Source: Planctellipticum variicoloris
GTDB taxonomy: Bacteria > Planctomycetota > Planctomycetia > Planctomycetales > Planctomycetaceae
Direction of reading: 5' to 3'
Assembly (NCBI RefSeq): GCF_030622045.1
Contig: NZ_CP130886.1
Location: forward strand, 3,485,557 to 3,549,556
Length of the DNA: 64,000 bases
Notes under the pieces: model-generated
What the model was told of the DNA's origin: nothing
The model's input: only the letters and a program-made list of their open reading frames with translations
The model's database searches: none
Program-made: the position numbers and the translations under genes
Part shown: positions 27,378 through 36,605 of the stretch, in pieces
Position numbering within the stretch: position 1 is the stretch's first letter
Layout of the letters: each line of letters begins with the position of its first letter

Positions 27378-29795
27378 TCACCGTCCCAGCCGTTGCTCGG
27401 CTTCCACGATCTTGGGCAATGTCCGCAGCAGCGAATCCGGGTTCAGCGAGATGCTGTCGATCCCCTGCTCGACGAGGAACTGGGCAAACTCCGGATAGTC
27501 GCTCGGCGCCTGCCCGCAGATCCCAATTTTCCGGCCCTTCGCCTTCACCCGCTGAATTGCCTGGGCGATCATCTCTTTGACCGCGCCGTTCCGCTCGTCG
27601 AAGACATGAGCCACGATCTCGGAGTCCCGATCGACTCCCAGCACAAGCTGCGTCAGATCGTTCGAACCGATTGAGAACCCGTCAAAGATCTCGGCGAATT
27701 CGTCGGCGAGGATCACGTTGGCGGGAATCTCGCACATCACGTAGACCTCCAGCCCGTTCTGGCCGCGGACCAGACCGTGCCGGGCCATTTCCGCCAGTAC
27801 CTTTCGCCCCTCCTCCACCGTGCGGCAGAAGGGGATCATCAGCTTCAGATTGGTCAGTCCCATCTCATCGCGAACCCGCTTCATCGCCTGGCATTCCAGA
27901 CCGAACGCCTCCCGATACCGCTCATTGTAATAGCGCGAAGCCCCGCGGAAGCCGATCATCGGATTCTCTTCGGTCGGCTCGTACGGCTGTCCGCCGATCA
28001 GATTGGCGTACTCGTTCGTCTTGAAATCGCTCATCCGGACGATCACGTCCCGCGGTGAAAACGCCGCTGCGATCGTCGCCACCCCCTGCGCCAGCTTGTC
28101 GACGAAGTAGCCGGGTTTGTCGGTATAGCCGGCCGTCAGCCGATCGATCTGCGACTTGACCTGCAAGTCGCTGAGCGAGTCGTAGTCCAGCAGCGCCTGC
28201 GGGTGAATCTTGATCGACGTCGAGATAATGAACTCTTCCCGCGCCAGGCCGACGCCGTCGCTCGGCAGAAACGACAGGCGCAGGGCTTCGTCCGGATTGC
28301 CGATGTTCAGCATCACATGCGTCTTCGGTCGCTGCAGGCATTCCAGATCCAGCCGCTGCACGTCGAACTGCAGCCGGCCATCGTACACTCGACCCTCTTC
28401 CCCCTCGGCGCACGACACCGTCACAGTCTGCCCGGGACGCAGCACCTCGGTCGCATTCTCACACCCGACCACCGCCGCCAGCCCCAGCTCTCGGCTCACG
28501 ATCGCCGCATGGCACGTCCGTCCTCCCCGGTTCGTGACAATCGCGGAAGCCTTCTTCATCGCCGGCTCCCAGTCCGGATCGGTCTTGTCGGCAACCAGCA
28601 CTTCCCCCTCCAGAAACTCGGACAGATGGCTGACGTCGGTGATGACGCGCACCGGCCCCGCGCCGATCCGTTCGCCGACGCTCCGTCCGCGGACCAGTAC
28701 GTCCCCCCGTTCTCGCAGTTCGAACGTCTCCTGCTGCTGCAGGTTCTTACGGGACTGCACCGTCTCCGGCCGCGCCTGAACGATCCACAGCTCCCCGGTG
28801 AGGCCGTCCTTGGCCCACTCCATGTCCATCGGCGTAAATGTGCCGCGCTTCTGCGAGTAGTGATCCTCGATGACGCACGCCCAGCGGGCGAGCTGCAGGA
28901 TCTCATCGTCCGTTAGCGCAAACCGCCCCCGGGCTTCGTCGGGAACCGGCACGTTGCGAGTCATCCGTCCGCCGCCGACGTCGTAGATCAGCTTGAACTC
29001 CTTGCTCCCCAGCCGGCGCTGCAGGATCGGCCGGAAGCCGGTCTTGAGCGTCGGTTTGAAGACCAGAAACTCGTCGGGATTCACTGAACCCTGCACGACG
29101 TTTTCGCCCAGTCCGTACGCCGCATTGATCAGCACCGCGTCCTTGAAGCCGGTCTCGGTATCGATCGAAAACATCACCCCCGAGCTGGCCAGGTCCGACC
29201 GGACCATCCGCTGGACGCCGATCGACAGAGCGATCTCCAGTTGGTCGAATCCCTTGTCCGTCCGGTAGGAAATCGCCCGGTCGGTGAACAGCGATGCAAA
29301 GCAGCGCTTGCAGACTTCCAGCAACTGCCCGTGCCCCTGCACGTTGAGGTACGTTTCCTGCTGCCCGGCAAAACTCGCGTCCGGCAGGTCCTCCGCCGTA
29401 GCGCTGCTGCGGACCGCCACGTCCAGCAGCAGCTCAGGATCGCCGCACAACTCTTCATAGGCCTGCGAGATCGCCGCCTGCAGCCCGACGGGGAGTTCGG
29501 CGGCGATAATCGCATGCCGGATCGCCCGGCCGCAGGCCTGCAGACTGGTCACGTCCCCCGGCTTGCGCCGGGCCAGGATCCGTTCGATCTCGCGGTCCAC
29601 TCCTGTTTCCGACAGAAAGTCGCGATAGGCGTCGGCCGTAATCGCAAATCCGTTCGGAACCTGCACCCCCTGCGCCGCCAGCTCTCGATACATTTCTCCG
29701 AGCGAAGCGTTCTTGCCCCCCACCAGGGGAATGTCCGCCAGAGTCGTCTCGGCAAACCAGCGGATCCAGCGAGAAGTGGTCGTCGACGGACTCAT
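27378..29795 (-). CDS. ppsA: Phosphoenolpyruvate synthase
   Basis: The 805-aa protein makes PEP from pyruvate, ATP and water (EC 2.7.9.2), a gluconeogenic step. It starts with the ATP-binding domain (FAETTLADIPLVGGKNASLG, then PDASFAGQQETYLNV). The phosphohistidine swivel domain has GGRTCHAAIVSRELG with the catalytic His. The C-terminal PEP/pyruvate-binding TIM barrel has FSIGSNDLTQLVLGVDRD and ICGQAPSDYPEF. Length matches PpsA (about 790-810 aa). I chose the ATG at 29795, with GGAGT about 8 bp upstream; the open frame to 29906 is not conserved-looking. Confidence 0.95.
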   Translation of the reverse strand: MSPSTTTSRWIRWFAETTLADIPLVGGKNASLGEMYRELAAQGVQVPNGFAITADAYRDFLSETGVDREIERILARRKPGDVTSLQACGRAIRHAIIAAELPVGLQAAISQAYEELCGDPELLLDVAVRSSATAEDLPDASFAGQQETYLNVQGHGQLLEVCKRCFASLFTDRAISYRTDKGFDQLEIALSIGVQRMVRSDLASSGVMFSIDTETGFKDAVLINAAYGLGENVVQGSVNPDEFLVFKPTLKTGFRPILQRRLGSKEFKLIYDVGGGRMTRNVPVPDEARGRFALTDDEILQLARWACVIEDHYSQKRGTFTPMDMEWAKDGLTGELWIVQARPETVQSRKNLQQQETFELRERGDVLVRGRSVGERIGAGPVRVITDVSHLSEFLEGEVLVADKTDPDWEPAMKKASAIVTNRGGRTCHAAIVSRELGLAAVVGCENATEVLRPGQTVTVSCAEGEEGRVYDGRLQFDVQRLDLECLQRPKTHVMLNIGNPDEALRLSFLPSDGVGLAREEFIISTSIKIHPQALLDYDSLSDLQVKSQIDRLTAGYTDKPGYFVDKLAQGVATIAAAFSPRDVIVRMSDFKTNEYANLIGGQPYEPTEENPMIGFRGASRYYNERYREAFGLECQAMKRVRDEMGLTNLKLMIPFCRTVEEGRKVLAEMARHGLVRGQNGLEVYVMCEIPANVILADEFAEIFDGFSIGSNDLTQLVLGVDRDSEIVAHVFDERNGAVKEMIAQAIQRVKAKGRKIGICGQAPSDYPEFAQFLVEQGIDSISLNPDSLLRTLPKIVEAEQRLGR

Positions 29796-30284
29796 AGTGC
29801 GGACTCCTGTCGCCTGATCAGACTCAGTGCTCGTAGCGTCGCGATATTCACGATAGTCCGCCAGCGCATCGAACTGCAAGGAGCCGCGAGCCCGACCTCG
29901 CTCCACGCAACCAATCCGTAAGGGGTAGCCGGCGGCTGAAGCGTCTTCGCGAAGCCCCGGTCTTCAACAACAGATGATTGAGCGACGAGAGCCCGGAGTC
30001 GAGATCCAGAGAAAGTAAGAAGCGGGCAGGCAAGCAACTTTCTCTGGCATTCAGCCCGATCCCTCCGACGACTCGCGATTCTTTCTTCATTCTCCGTGAC
30101 TTTCGTGACCTCCGTGGTTCAAACTCTTCTCATCCATTCGTGTTCATTCGCGAAATTCGTGGTGACCGTCCTTCCTTTCTCCACGTCTTCCGCGCCTCCG
30201 TGGTGAACCTCTTGCCTCCCCCGCAGCGCACCGCCCGCAGCCGTCGAATTTGCGTTGCGGAACAACTTCGGGCATGCTGCTCGC
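29796..30284. other. Divergent intergenic region with dispersed repeat
   Basis: About 490 bp between ppsA (minus) and the beta-RFAP synthase gene (plus). It contains a 21-bp sequence (29940-29960) also found at 38845-38865, and repeated phrases such as CTCCGTGG typical of non-coding junk. No convincing gene or promoter was identified. Confidence 0.4.
29940..29960 (+). repeat. Dispersed intergenic repeat, copy 1
   Basis: 21 bases (AGCGTCTTCGCGAAGCCCCG plus G) identical to 38845-38865; both copies lie in gaps between genes. Looks like part of a genome-wide intergenic repeat. Confidence 0.6.
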
Positions 30285-31247
30285 ATGAAGACACGTCTCG
30301 CCATTCGGACCGGTTCCCGCCTGCATCTCGGCCCGCTCGCCGTCGGAGCCCCCTCCGGTCGACGGTTCGGCGGCGTCGGGCTGATGATCGACCAGCCCGG
30401 CTACCATCTGCGCGCCGAGTCCGCCCCCGAGTGGTCCTACGAAGGCCCCGCAGACGTAGCACAGCGACTTCAGCAGTTCGCCGATCGTTTCCGCCAGCAC
30501 ATCCCGGACGTCCCCTCCCTCCGGTTGACTGTCCTGCACGCCGGTCCGTCCCATGCCGGGCTCGGGTCCGGCACTCAGATCGGCCTCGCCGTCGCCCGGT
30601 TGCTGAGTCAGTTCGCCCGCAGAACCGAGTTTTCGGTCGATGAACTGGCGCACTCAGTCGGACGCGGACAGCGGTCGGCTCTAGGCGTTCACGGCTTCGT
30701 CCACGGCGGATTTCTCGTCGAAGGGGGCAAGCTGACCGACACGGAAGTCGGCGCCCTCGCCGCCCGGCTCGAATTCCCCGACGACTGGCGAATCATCCTC
30801 GTCCAGCCTCCACGGACCGTCGGCCTGTCCGGCGCCGCCGAGCAGCAAGCCTTCGAGTCCCTCGCGCCGATGCCGCATGGACTGACGACCGAACTCTGTC
30901 GGATCGTTCTGATGGAGCTCCTGCCGGCCCTCACGCGCAAGCACTTCGAGGAATTCGCCCACGCCGTCGGGCACTTCAGCCGACTCGTCGGGGACTACTT
31001 CGCCCCTCAGCAGGGAGGCTGGTTCGCCGATCGCCGCATGGAAGCCCTCTCCCTCGATCTCGAATCCCGCGGCTGGCTGGGCGTCGCCCAGTCCTCCTGG
31101 GGACCAACCATCGCCATCTTCTGCCCGTCAGCAGCAGCCGCCGAGCAACTCATCGGTGACGTTCTCTCCCGCCCCCCCTGGGCCGACTGCCAGACGCGCA
31201 TCGTCAGCGGCCTCAATCACGGCGCCGAACTGATCACAGCCGATTGA
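30285..31247 (+). CDS. Beta-ribofuranosylaminobenzene 5'-phosphate synthase family protein
   Basis: The 320-aa product is a GHMP-type protein of the beta-RFAP synthase family, which makes the first committed intermediate of tetrahydromethanopterin from PRPP and 4-hydroxybenzoate/pABA-type precursors. Marks include the start TRLAIRTGSRLHLGPLAVG, the GHMP-like glycine loop GPSHAGLGSGTQIGLAVARL, and GRGQRSALGVHGFVHGGFLVEGG. The C-terminal domain has QSSWGPTIAIF. Planctomycetes are known to carry this C1-transfer pathway for formaldehyde oxidation. I start at the ATG at 30285. No other H4MPT-pathway gene is next to it. Confidence 0.85.
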   Translation: MKTRLAIRTGSRLHLGPLAVGAPSGRRFGGVGLMIDQPGYHLRAESAPEWSYEGPADVAQRLQQFADRFRQHIPDVPSLRLTVLHAGPSHAGLGSGTQIGLAVARLLSQFARRTEFSVDELAHSVGRGQRSALGVHGFVHGGFLVEGGKLTDTEVGALAARLEFPDDWRIILVQPPRTVGLSGAAEQQAFESLAPMPHGLTTELCRIVLMELLPALTRKHFEEFAHAVGHFSRLVGDYFAPQQGGWFADRRMEALSLDLESRGWLGVAQSSWGPTIAIFCPSAAAAEQLIGDVLSRPPWADCQTRIVSGLNHGAELITAD

Positions 31248-31267
31248 GAAGTGTGAGTTGTCTTTTT

Positions 31268-31302
31268 AGTGTTTGGTGTTTGGTGTTTAGTGTTTGGTGT
31301 TA
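31268..31302 (+). repeat. Short tandem repeat
   Basis: Four to five near-perfect copies of a 7-bp unit (GTGTTTG, one GTGTTTA) in the gap between convergent genes. No role apparent. Confidence 0.7.
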
Positions 31303-31334
31303 TTTTCGAACTTCGTGCTTCGAATTTCGACCTT

Positions 31335-32033
31335 CTACCTCACTGTTGGGTACCACCTCGCCAGTTCATCCGGCGGAACCCCCGTCGAGGCCAGCATCAG
31401 CAGAGACCAGTTCCGCAGCGTCTGTCGCACCAGCCCCGCCTGCTGCCACCGACGGGCCGAAACTAGCAGCGGCCCCGGCAGCACCACCGTTCGACCAGCC
31501 CGCACGAGCCTCCGGCTCAACAGCCAGTCTTCCATCAGCCGCACTTCAGGAAAGCCCCCGAGCCGCTCGAAAACGTCCCGGCGGAAAAACAATCCCTGAT
31601 CCCCATACATCCAGCCGCTGACCAGCACTCGCAGCAGGTTGCCCCGCTCAACGATCCGATAACGCCAGCCCACCGCATCGATCCGTTGACAGAAGCAACC
31701 GCCCGCAACCGCCGGATCGGCCAACACCGTGCGGATCTGACCGCAGGCGCCCATCGCCAGCCGACAGTCGGCATGCAGGAACAGCAGCACATCCCCCCGG
31801 CTCCGCTCCGCCCCCGCATTCTGCTGCCGGGCTCGCCCCCGCGTGCCGGTCAGGACGCAGTCCGCAGATTTCGCGAGATCGACTGTCCCGTCGGTGCTCC
31901 CCCCATCGACCACGACGATTTCATCGGCACCGGCCGCGCGAGCGCTGGCAATTGCCGCGGCAATGTTCCCCGCTTCCTGTAGCGCGGGAATGATCACCGA
32001 AACCGTCAGCGCCTGCCCGACGCCGTCGCTCAT
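31335..32033 (-). CDS. Family 2 glycosyltransferase (TIGR04283-like)
   Basis: The 232-aa product has the compact GT-A fold of the rSAM/selenodomain-associated transferase type. The N-terminal SVIIPALQEAGNIAAAI and VVDGGSTDGT bind the nucleotide sugar, LFLHADCRL holds the metal-binding acidic motif, and YGDQGLFFRRDVFERLGGFP with LMEDWLLSRRLVRAG is the acceptor/catalytic block (ED). It ends in a hydrophobic helix-like tail (NWSLLMLASTG). Acceptor and sugar are unknown. Its ATG overlaps the stop of the upstream dehydrogenase by 4 bp, so both are one operon. Confidence 0.85.
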   Translation of the reverse strand: MSDGVGQALTVSVIIPALQEAGNIAAAIASARAAGADEIVVVDGGSTDGTVDLAKSADCVLTGTRGRARQQNAGAERSRGDVLLFLHADCRLAMGACGQIRTVLADPAVAGGCFCQRIDAVGWRYRIVERGNLLRVLVSGWMYGDQGLFFRRDVFERLGGFPEVRLMEDWLLSRRLVRAGRTVVLPGPLLVSARRWQQAGLVRQTLRNWSLLMLASTGVPPDELARWYPTVR

Positions 32034-32791
32034 CGCGACAGCCAGCCGCCGTCGATGGCAATCACGCTCCCATGCACGTAATTTGACGCATCTGACGCCA
32101 GAAAGACCACCAGCCCGGCCAGCTCATCCGGCGTCCCCCAGCGTCCCGCCGGGATGCGGTCCAGAATCTGCGGCCCGCGGACGGGGTCGTCCTGCAGCGG
32201 CCCCGACAGGTCCGTTTCGATATATCCCGGGCAGATGCAGTTCACGTTGATCCCCCGCCGGCTCCACGCATTCGCCAGCGACTTCGTCAGTCCCGCAATC
32301 CCATGCTTGGCCGCAGCGTACGCGGGAATATTGAATCCACCCTGAAACGTCATCACCGACCCGACATTGACAATCTTGCCCCGCCCCCGTTCCAGCATCC
32401 CGGCCGACACCTGCTGCGACAGATCGAACGCCGCCGTCAGGTGGACTTGCAGCATCTCCTCCCAATGGGCGAGGGGATATTCCTCCGGCGGATGCCGCCC
32501 CGTGATCCCCGCATTATTCACCAAAATGTCGACCCGCCCGGCCGCCTCGATCACCCGCTCAACCAGCCCCGTCCGCTGGTCGGGCTTTCCGAGATCCGCC
32601 TGCAGACTCCAGAATTCCCGACCCAGCCCGCGGACGCGGGACTCCGTTTCCGGGCACGACCCGGAGCGGGTCACCGTCGCAATGTCGGCCCCCGCCTCGG
32701 CCAGCCCGATCGCCATCGACTGCCCAAGCCCCCGGCCGGCTCCGGTCACCAGCGCCACTCGCCCATCCAGCCGAAACAGATCCAGAATCAT
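32030..32791 (-). CDS. Short-chain dehydrogenase, KduD-like
   Basis: The 253-aa product is a classical SDR oxidoreductase. The cofactor loop is TGAGRGLG, NNAG stabilises the fold, Ser in NVGSVMTF and the YAAAK motif form the catalytic triad, and the PG motif follows in CICPGYIETDL. The whole pattern (FRLDGRVALVTGAGRGLGQ, RIPAGRWGTPDELAGLVVFL, YVHGSVIAIDGGWLSR) looks like 2-dehydro-3-deoxy-D-gluconate 5-dehydrogenase (KduD) of uronate catabolism. Neighbours give no uronate pathway, so the substrate is uncertain. Coupled to the downstream glycosyltransferase (ATGA overlap). Confidence 0.85.
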   Translation of the reverse strand: MILDLFRLDGRVALVTGAGRGLGQSMAIGLAEAGADIATVTRSGSCPETESRVRGLGREFWSLQADLGKPDQRTGLVERVIEAAGRVDILVNNAGITGRHPPEEYPLAHWEEMLQVHLTAAFDLSQQVSAGMLERGRGKIVNVGSVMTFQGGFNIPAYAAAKHGIAGLTKSLANAWSRRGINVNCICPGYIETDLSGPLQDDPVRGPQILDRIPAGRWGTPDELAGLVVFLASDASNYVHGSVIAIDGGWLSR

Positions 32792-32905
32792 GTCCGCTCC
32801 CAGTGGTTACGCCACGCCCAGGTCCGCGTGGAAGTTCGACGCTTCTTGAAGAAGCGAGCTGCGAGCCCTCGCTCTTTCCTTGACCCGACTGATTGTGACA
32901 ACGCA

Positions 32906-33424
32906 CTAAAAACCGGGCGGACTTTCCAGCGGCACATCCAGAGCCTTGGAAATATCGTCGGCCAGCGCCTCGTTGCGGCGAATGTCACGATCCCGAGTCC
33001 AACTCGGATCCTCTTCCAAGCCGCCGATTTGGACGATCTTCCAGGAACCGGAGCCGGTCTGCTCAAGCGTTAGGACCGGTCGCAGGTGGTAGCTGTCCCG
33101 TTCAAGGGACGCCTTCACCGTCGCGCGACCGCCGTCAACCGCCGCGTTTTCGATCGTCACGCGGGTATCGAGCTGTACTTTCCAGGGCTCGATGCTGGAA
33201 CGCGCCTCGTCCGCCTTGCGCAGGTCGTCCGACAGAAACGTCCTCGCTTCGGAGCGGTTGCCGTCAATGACCGCCTGCAGAAAGTCGCGGGCGACGCGTT
33301 CTGCGCTCCGGGAAGGGCTCGTCATCCAGAAAAGCCCGCCCGCCAGTGCCGCAAGACCCAGCACTGCAACTCCCACGATGGTTGACAGGCTGAATTCAGC
33401 GGGGGCGGCTGGAGCGTCCGGCAT
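32906..33424 (-). CDS. Single-pass membrane protein, unknown
   Basis: The 172-aa product (MPDAPAAPAEFSLSTIVGVA) has one transmembrane helix at about residues 12-34 and an outer domain of about 130 residues, with RVARDFLQAVIDGNRSEART and LTLEQTGSGSWKIVQIGG. The fold pattern, a helix pair then a GSWKI strand near the end, resembles NTF2/DUF4878-type domains. The ATG at 33424 follows GGGGAAACC; an upstream TTG at 33442 is the alternative. It lies 29 bp after the 33454 gene and is probably cotranscribed. Confidence 0.65.
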   Translation of the reverse strand: MPDAPAAPAEFSLSTIVGVAVLGLAALAGGLFWMTSPSRSAERVARDFLQAVIDGNRSEARTFLSDDLRKADEARSSIEPWKVQLDTRVTIENAAVDGGRATVKASLERDSYHLRPVLTLEQTGSGSWKIVQIGGLEEDPSWTRDRDIRRNEALADDISKALDVPLESPPGF

Positions 33425-33453
33425 CCGGGTTTCCCCGAGCAATCGAGCCGGCT

Positions 33454-33783
33454 TCAGGCGCCGGGGCGATAGCGACGGTAGGCGGAAAGAACTTCAAAGA
33501 GATCCGCGGAGACGGCGACTTCATCGTCGGCAAAGTCTTCGAGCCAGGCGCGGTCGCCGCGAACGGCATCGAGGAGGGCGTTGGAAATCTCACCCAGGCG
33601 GACGCGGACGCTGAAGCGGGAATCCTCTGCCGGTGCGGGAGAGTCTTCACCGGTAAACAGCCGGAGGCGATGACGCATGGCGCATCCTTGCAACTGACGC
33701 CCCTTTGAGGCGACGTCCGAACGTACGGTTTCGATGTCCCGGCGCTCCCGCCGGTACCGCGTGTCGTAAGAGAAATCGACCAC
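33454..33783 (-). CDS. Small conserved-looking protein, unknown
   Basis: The 109-aa product starts MVDFSYDTRYRRERRDIETV, with a highly charged N-terminus, and ends with GDRAWLEDFADDEVAVSADL and FEVLSAYRRYRPGA. The middle has RFSVRVRLGEISNALLDAV. It shows no membrane segment. I do not know the family; the acidic DFADDEVAVS-type C-terminus and small size fit a regulatory or adaptor protein. It is the upstream member of a two-gene run with the membrane protein. Confidence 0.55.
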   Translation of the reverse strand: MVDFSYDTRYRRERRDIETVRSDVASKGRQLQGCAMRHRLRLFTGEDSPAPAEDSRFSVRVRLGEISNALLDAVRGDRAWLEDFADDEVAVSADLFEVLSAYRRYRPGA

Positions 33784-34090
33784 GGGACAGGCAAGCTTGA
33801 TGAAATGTAGGGACCGGCGGAGATTTCCTCACCGTGCCGTCCGGGCGGCTGAGACGGAATCTCTGATCTGCCGGGAGGTTACGTCGCTCCCTGCGGCAGT
33901 CTTTGCCGCAGACGCCGATCGCCAATCGGCAGAGTTGGCAGATCCGGAGCCGGAGCGACCAGACTCTGTCGATTGGCGATCAAATGCGGAATGGTGCGGA
34001 GCGCGTGAAACACAAACAGCGCCATGCTTCACGCTGTGGTTGGCATGTCCGCTGGACCGCACGAAGCCTGGTTCTCAGTTCCGGCGCTGA
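33784..34090. other. Intergenic region
   Basis: About 300 bp; the plus-strand frame 33797-34090 has shadow-like composition and no start context. Nothing supported. Confidence 0.4.
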
Positions 34091-34585
34091 CTACCCCTTG
34101 AGTTGAATCGTAAACTCGTTCTTTCCGGTTGGAGTAACCTCCTCGGTCAACAGCGACGTCGCCGGGTCGCCGTAGCGCGCAGGAACGCCAAGTTTTGGCG
34201 CCGGAGGAGGCCCCGGTTTGACGCCCGCCTTGTGCTCTTTCTCCATCTCTTCAAAAGTCGTCGGCTCCTTGTAGGTCGGGGCCACGCTGGACTTGCGGAC
34301 TGAAATGCGATATTTCCCGGCGGGAACACCACGCTTGCCGGGCGGAACATTGAGCTGAAATTGCCCCATCTCGTCGGTCATCGCCACGGCCGTGGCGTTG
34401 CCGTCTTCCCGGCTGAAGGCGACCACCGCGCCATCGACGGGGGCCCCTTCCAGCAGAACGGTGCCGGAGGCTGGATAGCGAGGCGTGTTATCGCCGCCTC
34501 CGCCGCAGCCTGCGGCACAGAGGAGAACGATGACAGCCAAGCGTCGCACGCCGCAGATTCGATCCGCCAGTTCGAACAGAGTCAT
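34091..34585 (-). CDS. Lipoprotein with carboxypeptidase-regulatory-like domain
   Basis: The 164-aa product has a signal peptide ending in a lipobox (VIVLLCAAGC, then GGGG). The mature part is a beta-sandwich of the transthyretin/carboxypeptidase-regulatory type, with PASGTVLLEGAPVDGAVVAF, TDEMGQFQLNV and GVPAGKYRISVRKS, and a conserved end (VPARYGDPATSLLTEEVTP, NEFTIQL). In planctomycetes this lipoprotein type regularly accompanies DUF1559 proteins. Here the DUF1559 gene lies 128 bp upstream on the same strand, so the pair is probably one unit. Function unknown. Confidence 0.8.
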   Translation of the reverse strand: MTLFELADRICGVRRLAVIVLLCAAGCGGGGDNTPRYPASGTVLLEGAPVDGAVVAFSREDGNATAVAMTDEMGQFQLNVPPGKRGVPAGKYRISVRKSSVAPTYKEPTTFEEMEKEHKAGVKPGPPPAPKLGVPARYGDPATSLLTEEVTPTGKNEFTIQLKG

Positions 34586-34713
34586 TCAGTGGCGCCTCAA
34601 TTTGATGCAGAGGAGACAATTTCTCCGGGCAACCTCAGCATACGGACAATCGACCCGCCACCCCGGAGCCACGGCAGCCGTTCGGTGAACCCGTCGTCAA
34701 TTCTCAATGCGGA

Positions 34714-35748
34714 TTAGAATTCGCTGACGGTCTCGTTGCCCGCCTTCGTTCCCAACGCACCCCAGACGCCATAGGGACTCTGAGCCGTCGTCGGCGCTAC
34801 TGCGAGGTTGCCGGAGTTGATGTTGTTCGAAACGAATCGGACGGCACCATCCGCCATCAGACAGTGCGCGCCGCCGGTGTGATGGCTGGAAGCGCTGATG
34901 ATCGAATCCGCCACATAGTTCGTGCTGTTGGTGCACGAGGCGGAGTTCGGCGGCAGCACCGTCGTAAACCCCGCGCAGTGCGGGGAACCATCCGACCACA
35001 TCGAAGGAACATCGGCCCCCCGCACGGTCGAAGTTCCGGTGGGATAGTATTGTCCGGTCGACAGGGCCAGACACGCCGCTGGCGTACTCACATCGACCGG
35101 TCCCGCAACGCCCCACAAGACTCGCAGCGGATCGCCGAAGTTCTTATTGGCCCGTTCGGCCATCGCAATCGTGTTGCTGGTCCCGTCGGTAATGTCCCGC
35201 ATCTGAGTCCGAGAATTGGAGCCGAAAATCCCGCGGGTCGAAGTCGCGGCGTAGACGCCATTCACCGAATCCCCCAGACAGAGTCGATAACACTGCGTCC
35301 CGATACTGGAGTACTTCTGCAAGGAATTCGCGTCGGACGGACACAAATAGCCGGGAACCTGCTGCTTCCAGGGCGGATAGACGACGTCCCAAGAGTAGGG
35401 AGCGGCCGTAAATCCCATCGGCAGAAACGTCGTGGCCCCGACCGTCAGAGGGGACGAAACCTGCGCGAACAGCGGCGACTGATCGAGGAACGGCAGCAGC
35501 GCCAGATTAGCGTGGTTGTTGTAGTAGACGTTGCCGACGGTCCATCGCATGAACGGCAGCACGCCGTGAGTGTCGTGATAGTTGTGAAGCGCCAGCCCCA
35601 GTTGTTTCAGGTTGTTGCGGCACTGAGTGCGACGCGCGGCTTCGCGCGCCTGCTGCACAGCGGGCAACAACAGGGCGATCAGGATCGCGATAATCGCAAT
35701 CACGACCAGCAGCTCGATGAGCGTAAAACCGAGACGATGTTTTCTCAT
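34714..35748 (-). CDS. DUF1559 family prepilin-like protein
   Basis: The 344-aa product starts with a type IV prepilin-like N-terminus. After a short leader comes the cleavage motif [15 protein letters not shown], with the +5 Glu, and then a hydrophobic helix [20 protein letters not shown]. The DUF1559 body follows ([39 protein letters not shown]), and [20 protein letters not shown] is the family's H-x9-DG end. It is probably processed by a prepilin peptidase and exported. The ATG at 35748 gives the expected short leader. Planctomycetes carry many paralogues; the role is unknown. Confidence 0.9.
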   Translation of the reverse strand: MRKHRLGFTLIELLVVIAIIAILIALLLPAVQQAREAARRTQCRNNLKQLGLALHNYHDTHGVLPFMRWTVGNVYYNNHANLALLPFLDQSPLFAQVSSPLTVGATTFLPMGFTAAPYSWDVVYPPWKQQVPGYLCPSDANSLQKYSSIGTQCYRLCLGDSVNGVYAATSTRGIFGSNSRTQMRDITDGTSNTIAMAERANKNFGDPLRVLWGVAGPVDVSTPAACLALSTGQYYPTGTSTVRGADVPSMWSDGSPHCAGFTTVLPPNSASCTNSTNYVADSIISASSHHTGGAHCLMADGAVRFVSNNINSGNLAVAPTTAQSPYGVWGALGTKAGNETVSEF

Positions 35749-36605
35749 GCTCACTCTCTCTCCAGTTCGAACAGGCAAAATAAGAAAATGTAGAAAAACA
35801 CGATACTCGTGTGCGCGATCAATTGCGCGATCAAATTCGCCGAATGATGGATTTCGCCGAGAAGGCCGGGCAGGCAAGTCGTCGCGACCGAAGTGCAACG
35901 TCAGCAAGCAGCCACGCCGCATCGTCGGGCAGCGCAGATCCGGAATGATCGACGATCAGATCACGTTCGGTCCGACGAGAGTCTGCCTCGGAGTTCGCAA
36001 GCGAAACCGCTTTGGAACCCGGCAAGGCAGTATCGGCGACCAGCGGCGAACTGCATCATCGAGTCGATCAGGACACGCTGGATTTCCGTGAAATGTTGCG
36101 GTTTACTTCAGTAAAATCGGGATCACGGTTAATGGTTCGCAAACCCTGTACCGGAAATGAAACGATGCGGCTGGATGCTTCGGTCAGCCTGCGTCCCGCA
36201 ATTCCGGAAGCAATGCAGACATAGAGTCTTCATCATCGAATAGCACGCTCGCAAAGGTGATTCAAGGTCCGGCGGTTCTCCTGCGACCGCGTCGTCTCGC
36301 TTTCATTGACCGCCTGCCTCGACGTCCGGCTGATCGCGAAACGGGGCAAGCGCTCCGGATTCTTCGTAGTACGGCGATCTCATGGACCGAGCGTCGTCCT
36401 GCACCTGGTCCTCGACATCCAGCCGGTTCCACTCGCGAATCGCGGGTGCGAAATCCCCCCGCACGCGATGTCTGAATTTCACCGGCCTCTTGCCTCTCAC
36501 GACATTTCGTTCTGGCACGTGACATCCGCCGGGAATTCTGGTTCGATAGCGGTATCTCTCCCCGCATTGCCGGGCAGGGGGCTGTTCATTCCGGGAGTAC
36601 CGCTC
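35749..36605. other. Long divergent intergenic region
   Basis: About 860 bp between the DUF1559 gene (minus) and the DUF4198-like gene (plus). Short frames on both strands are arginine-rich and unconvincing. A small direct repeat (TGCGCGATCAA twice near 35812-35832) is present. It must contain the promoters of both flanking genes; none could be pinned down. Confidence 0.4.
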
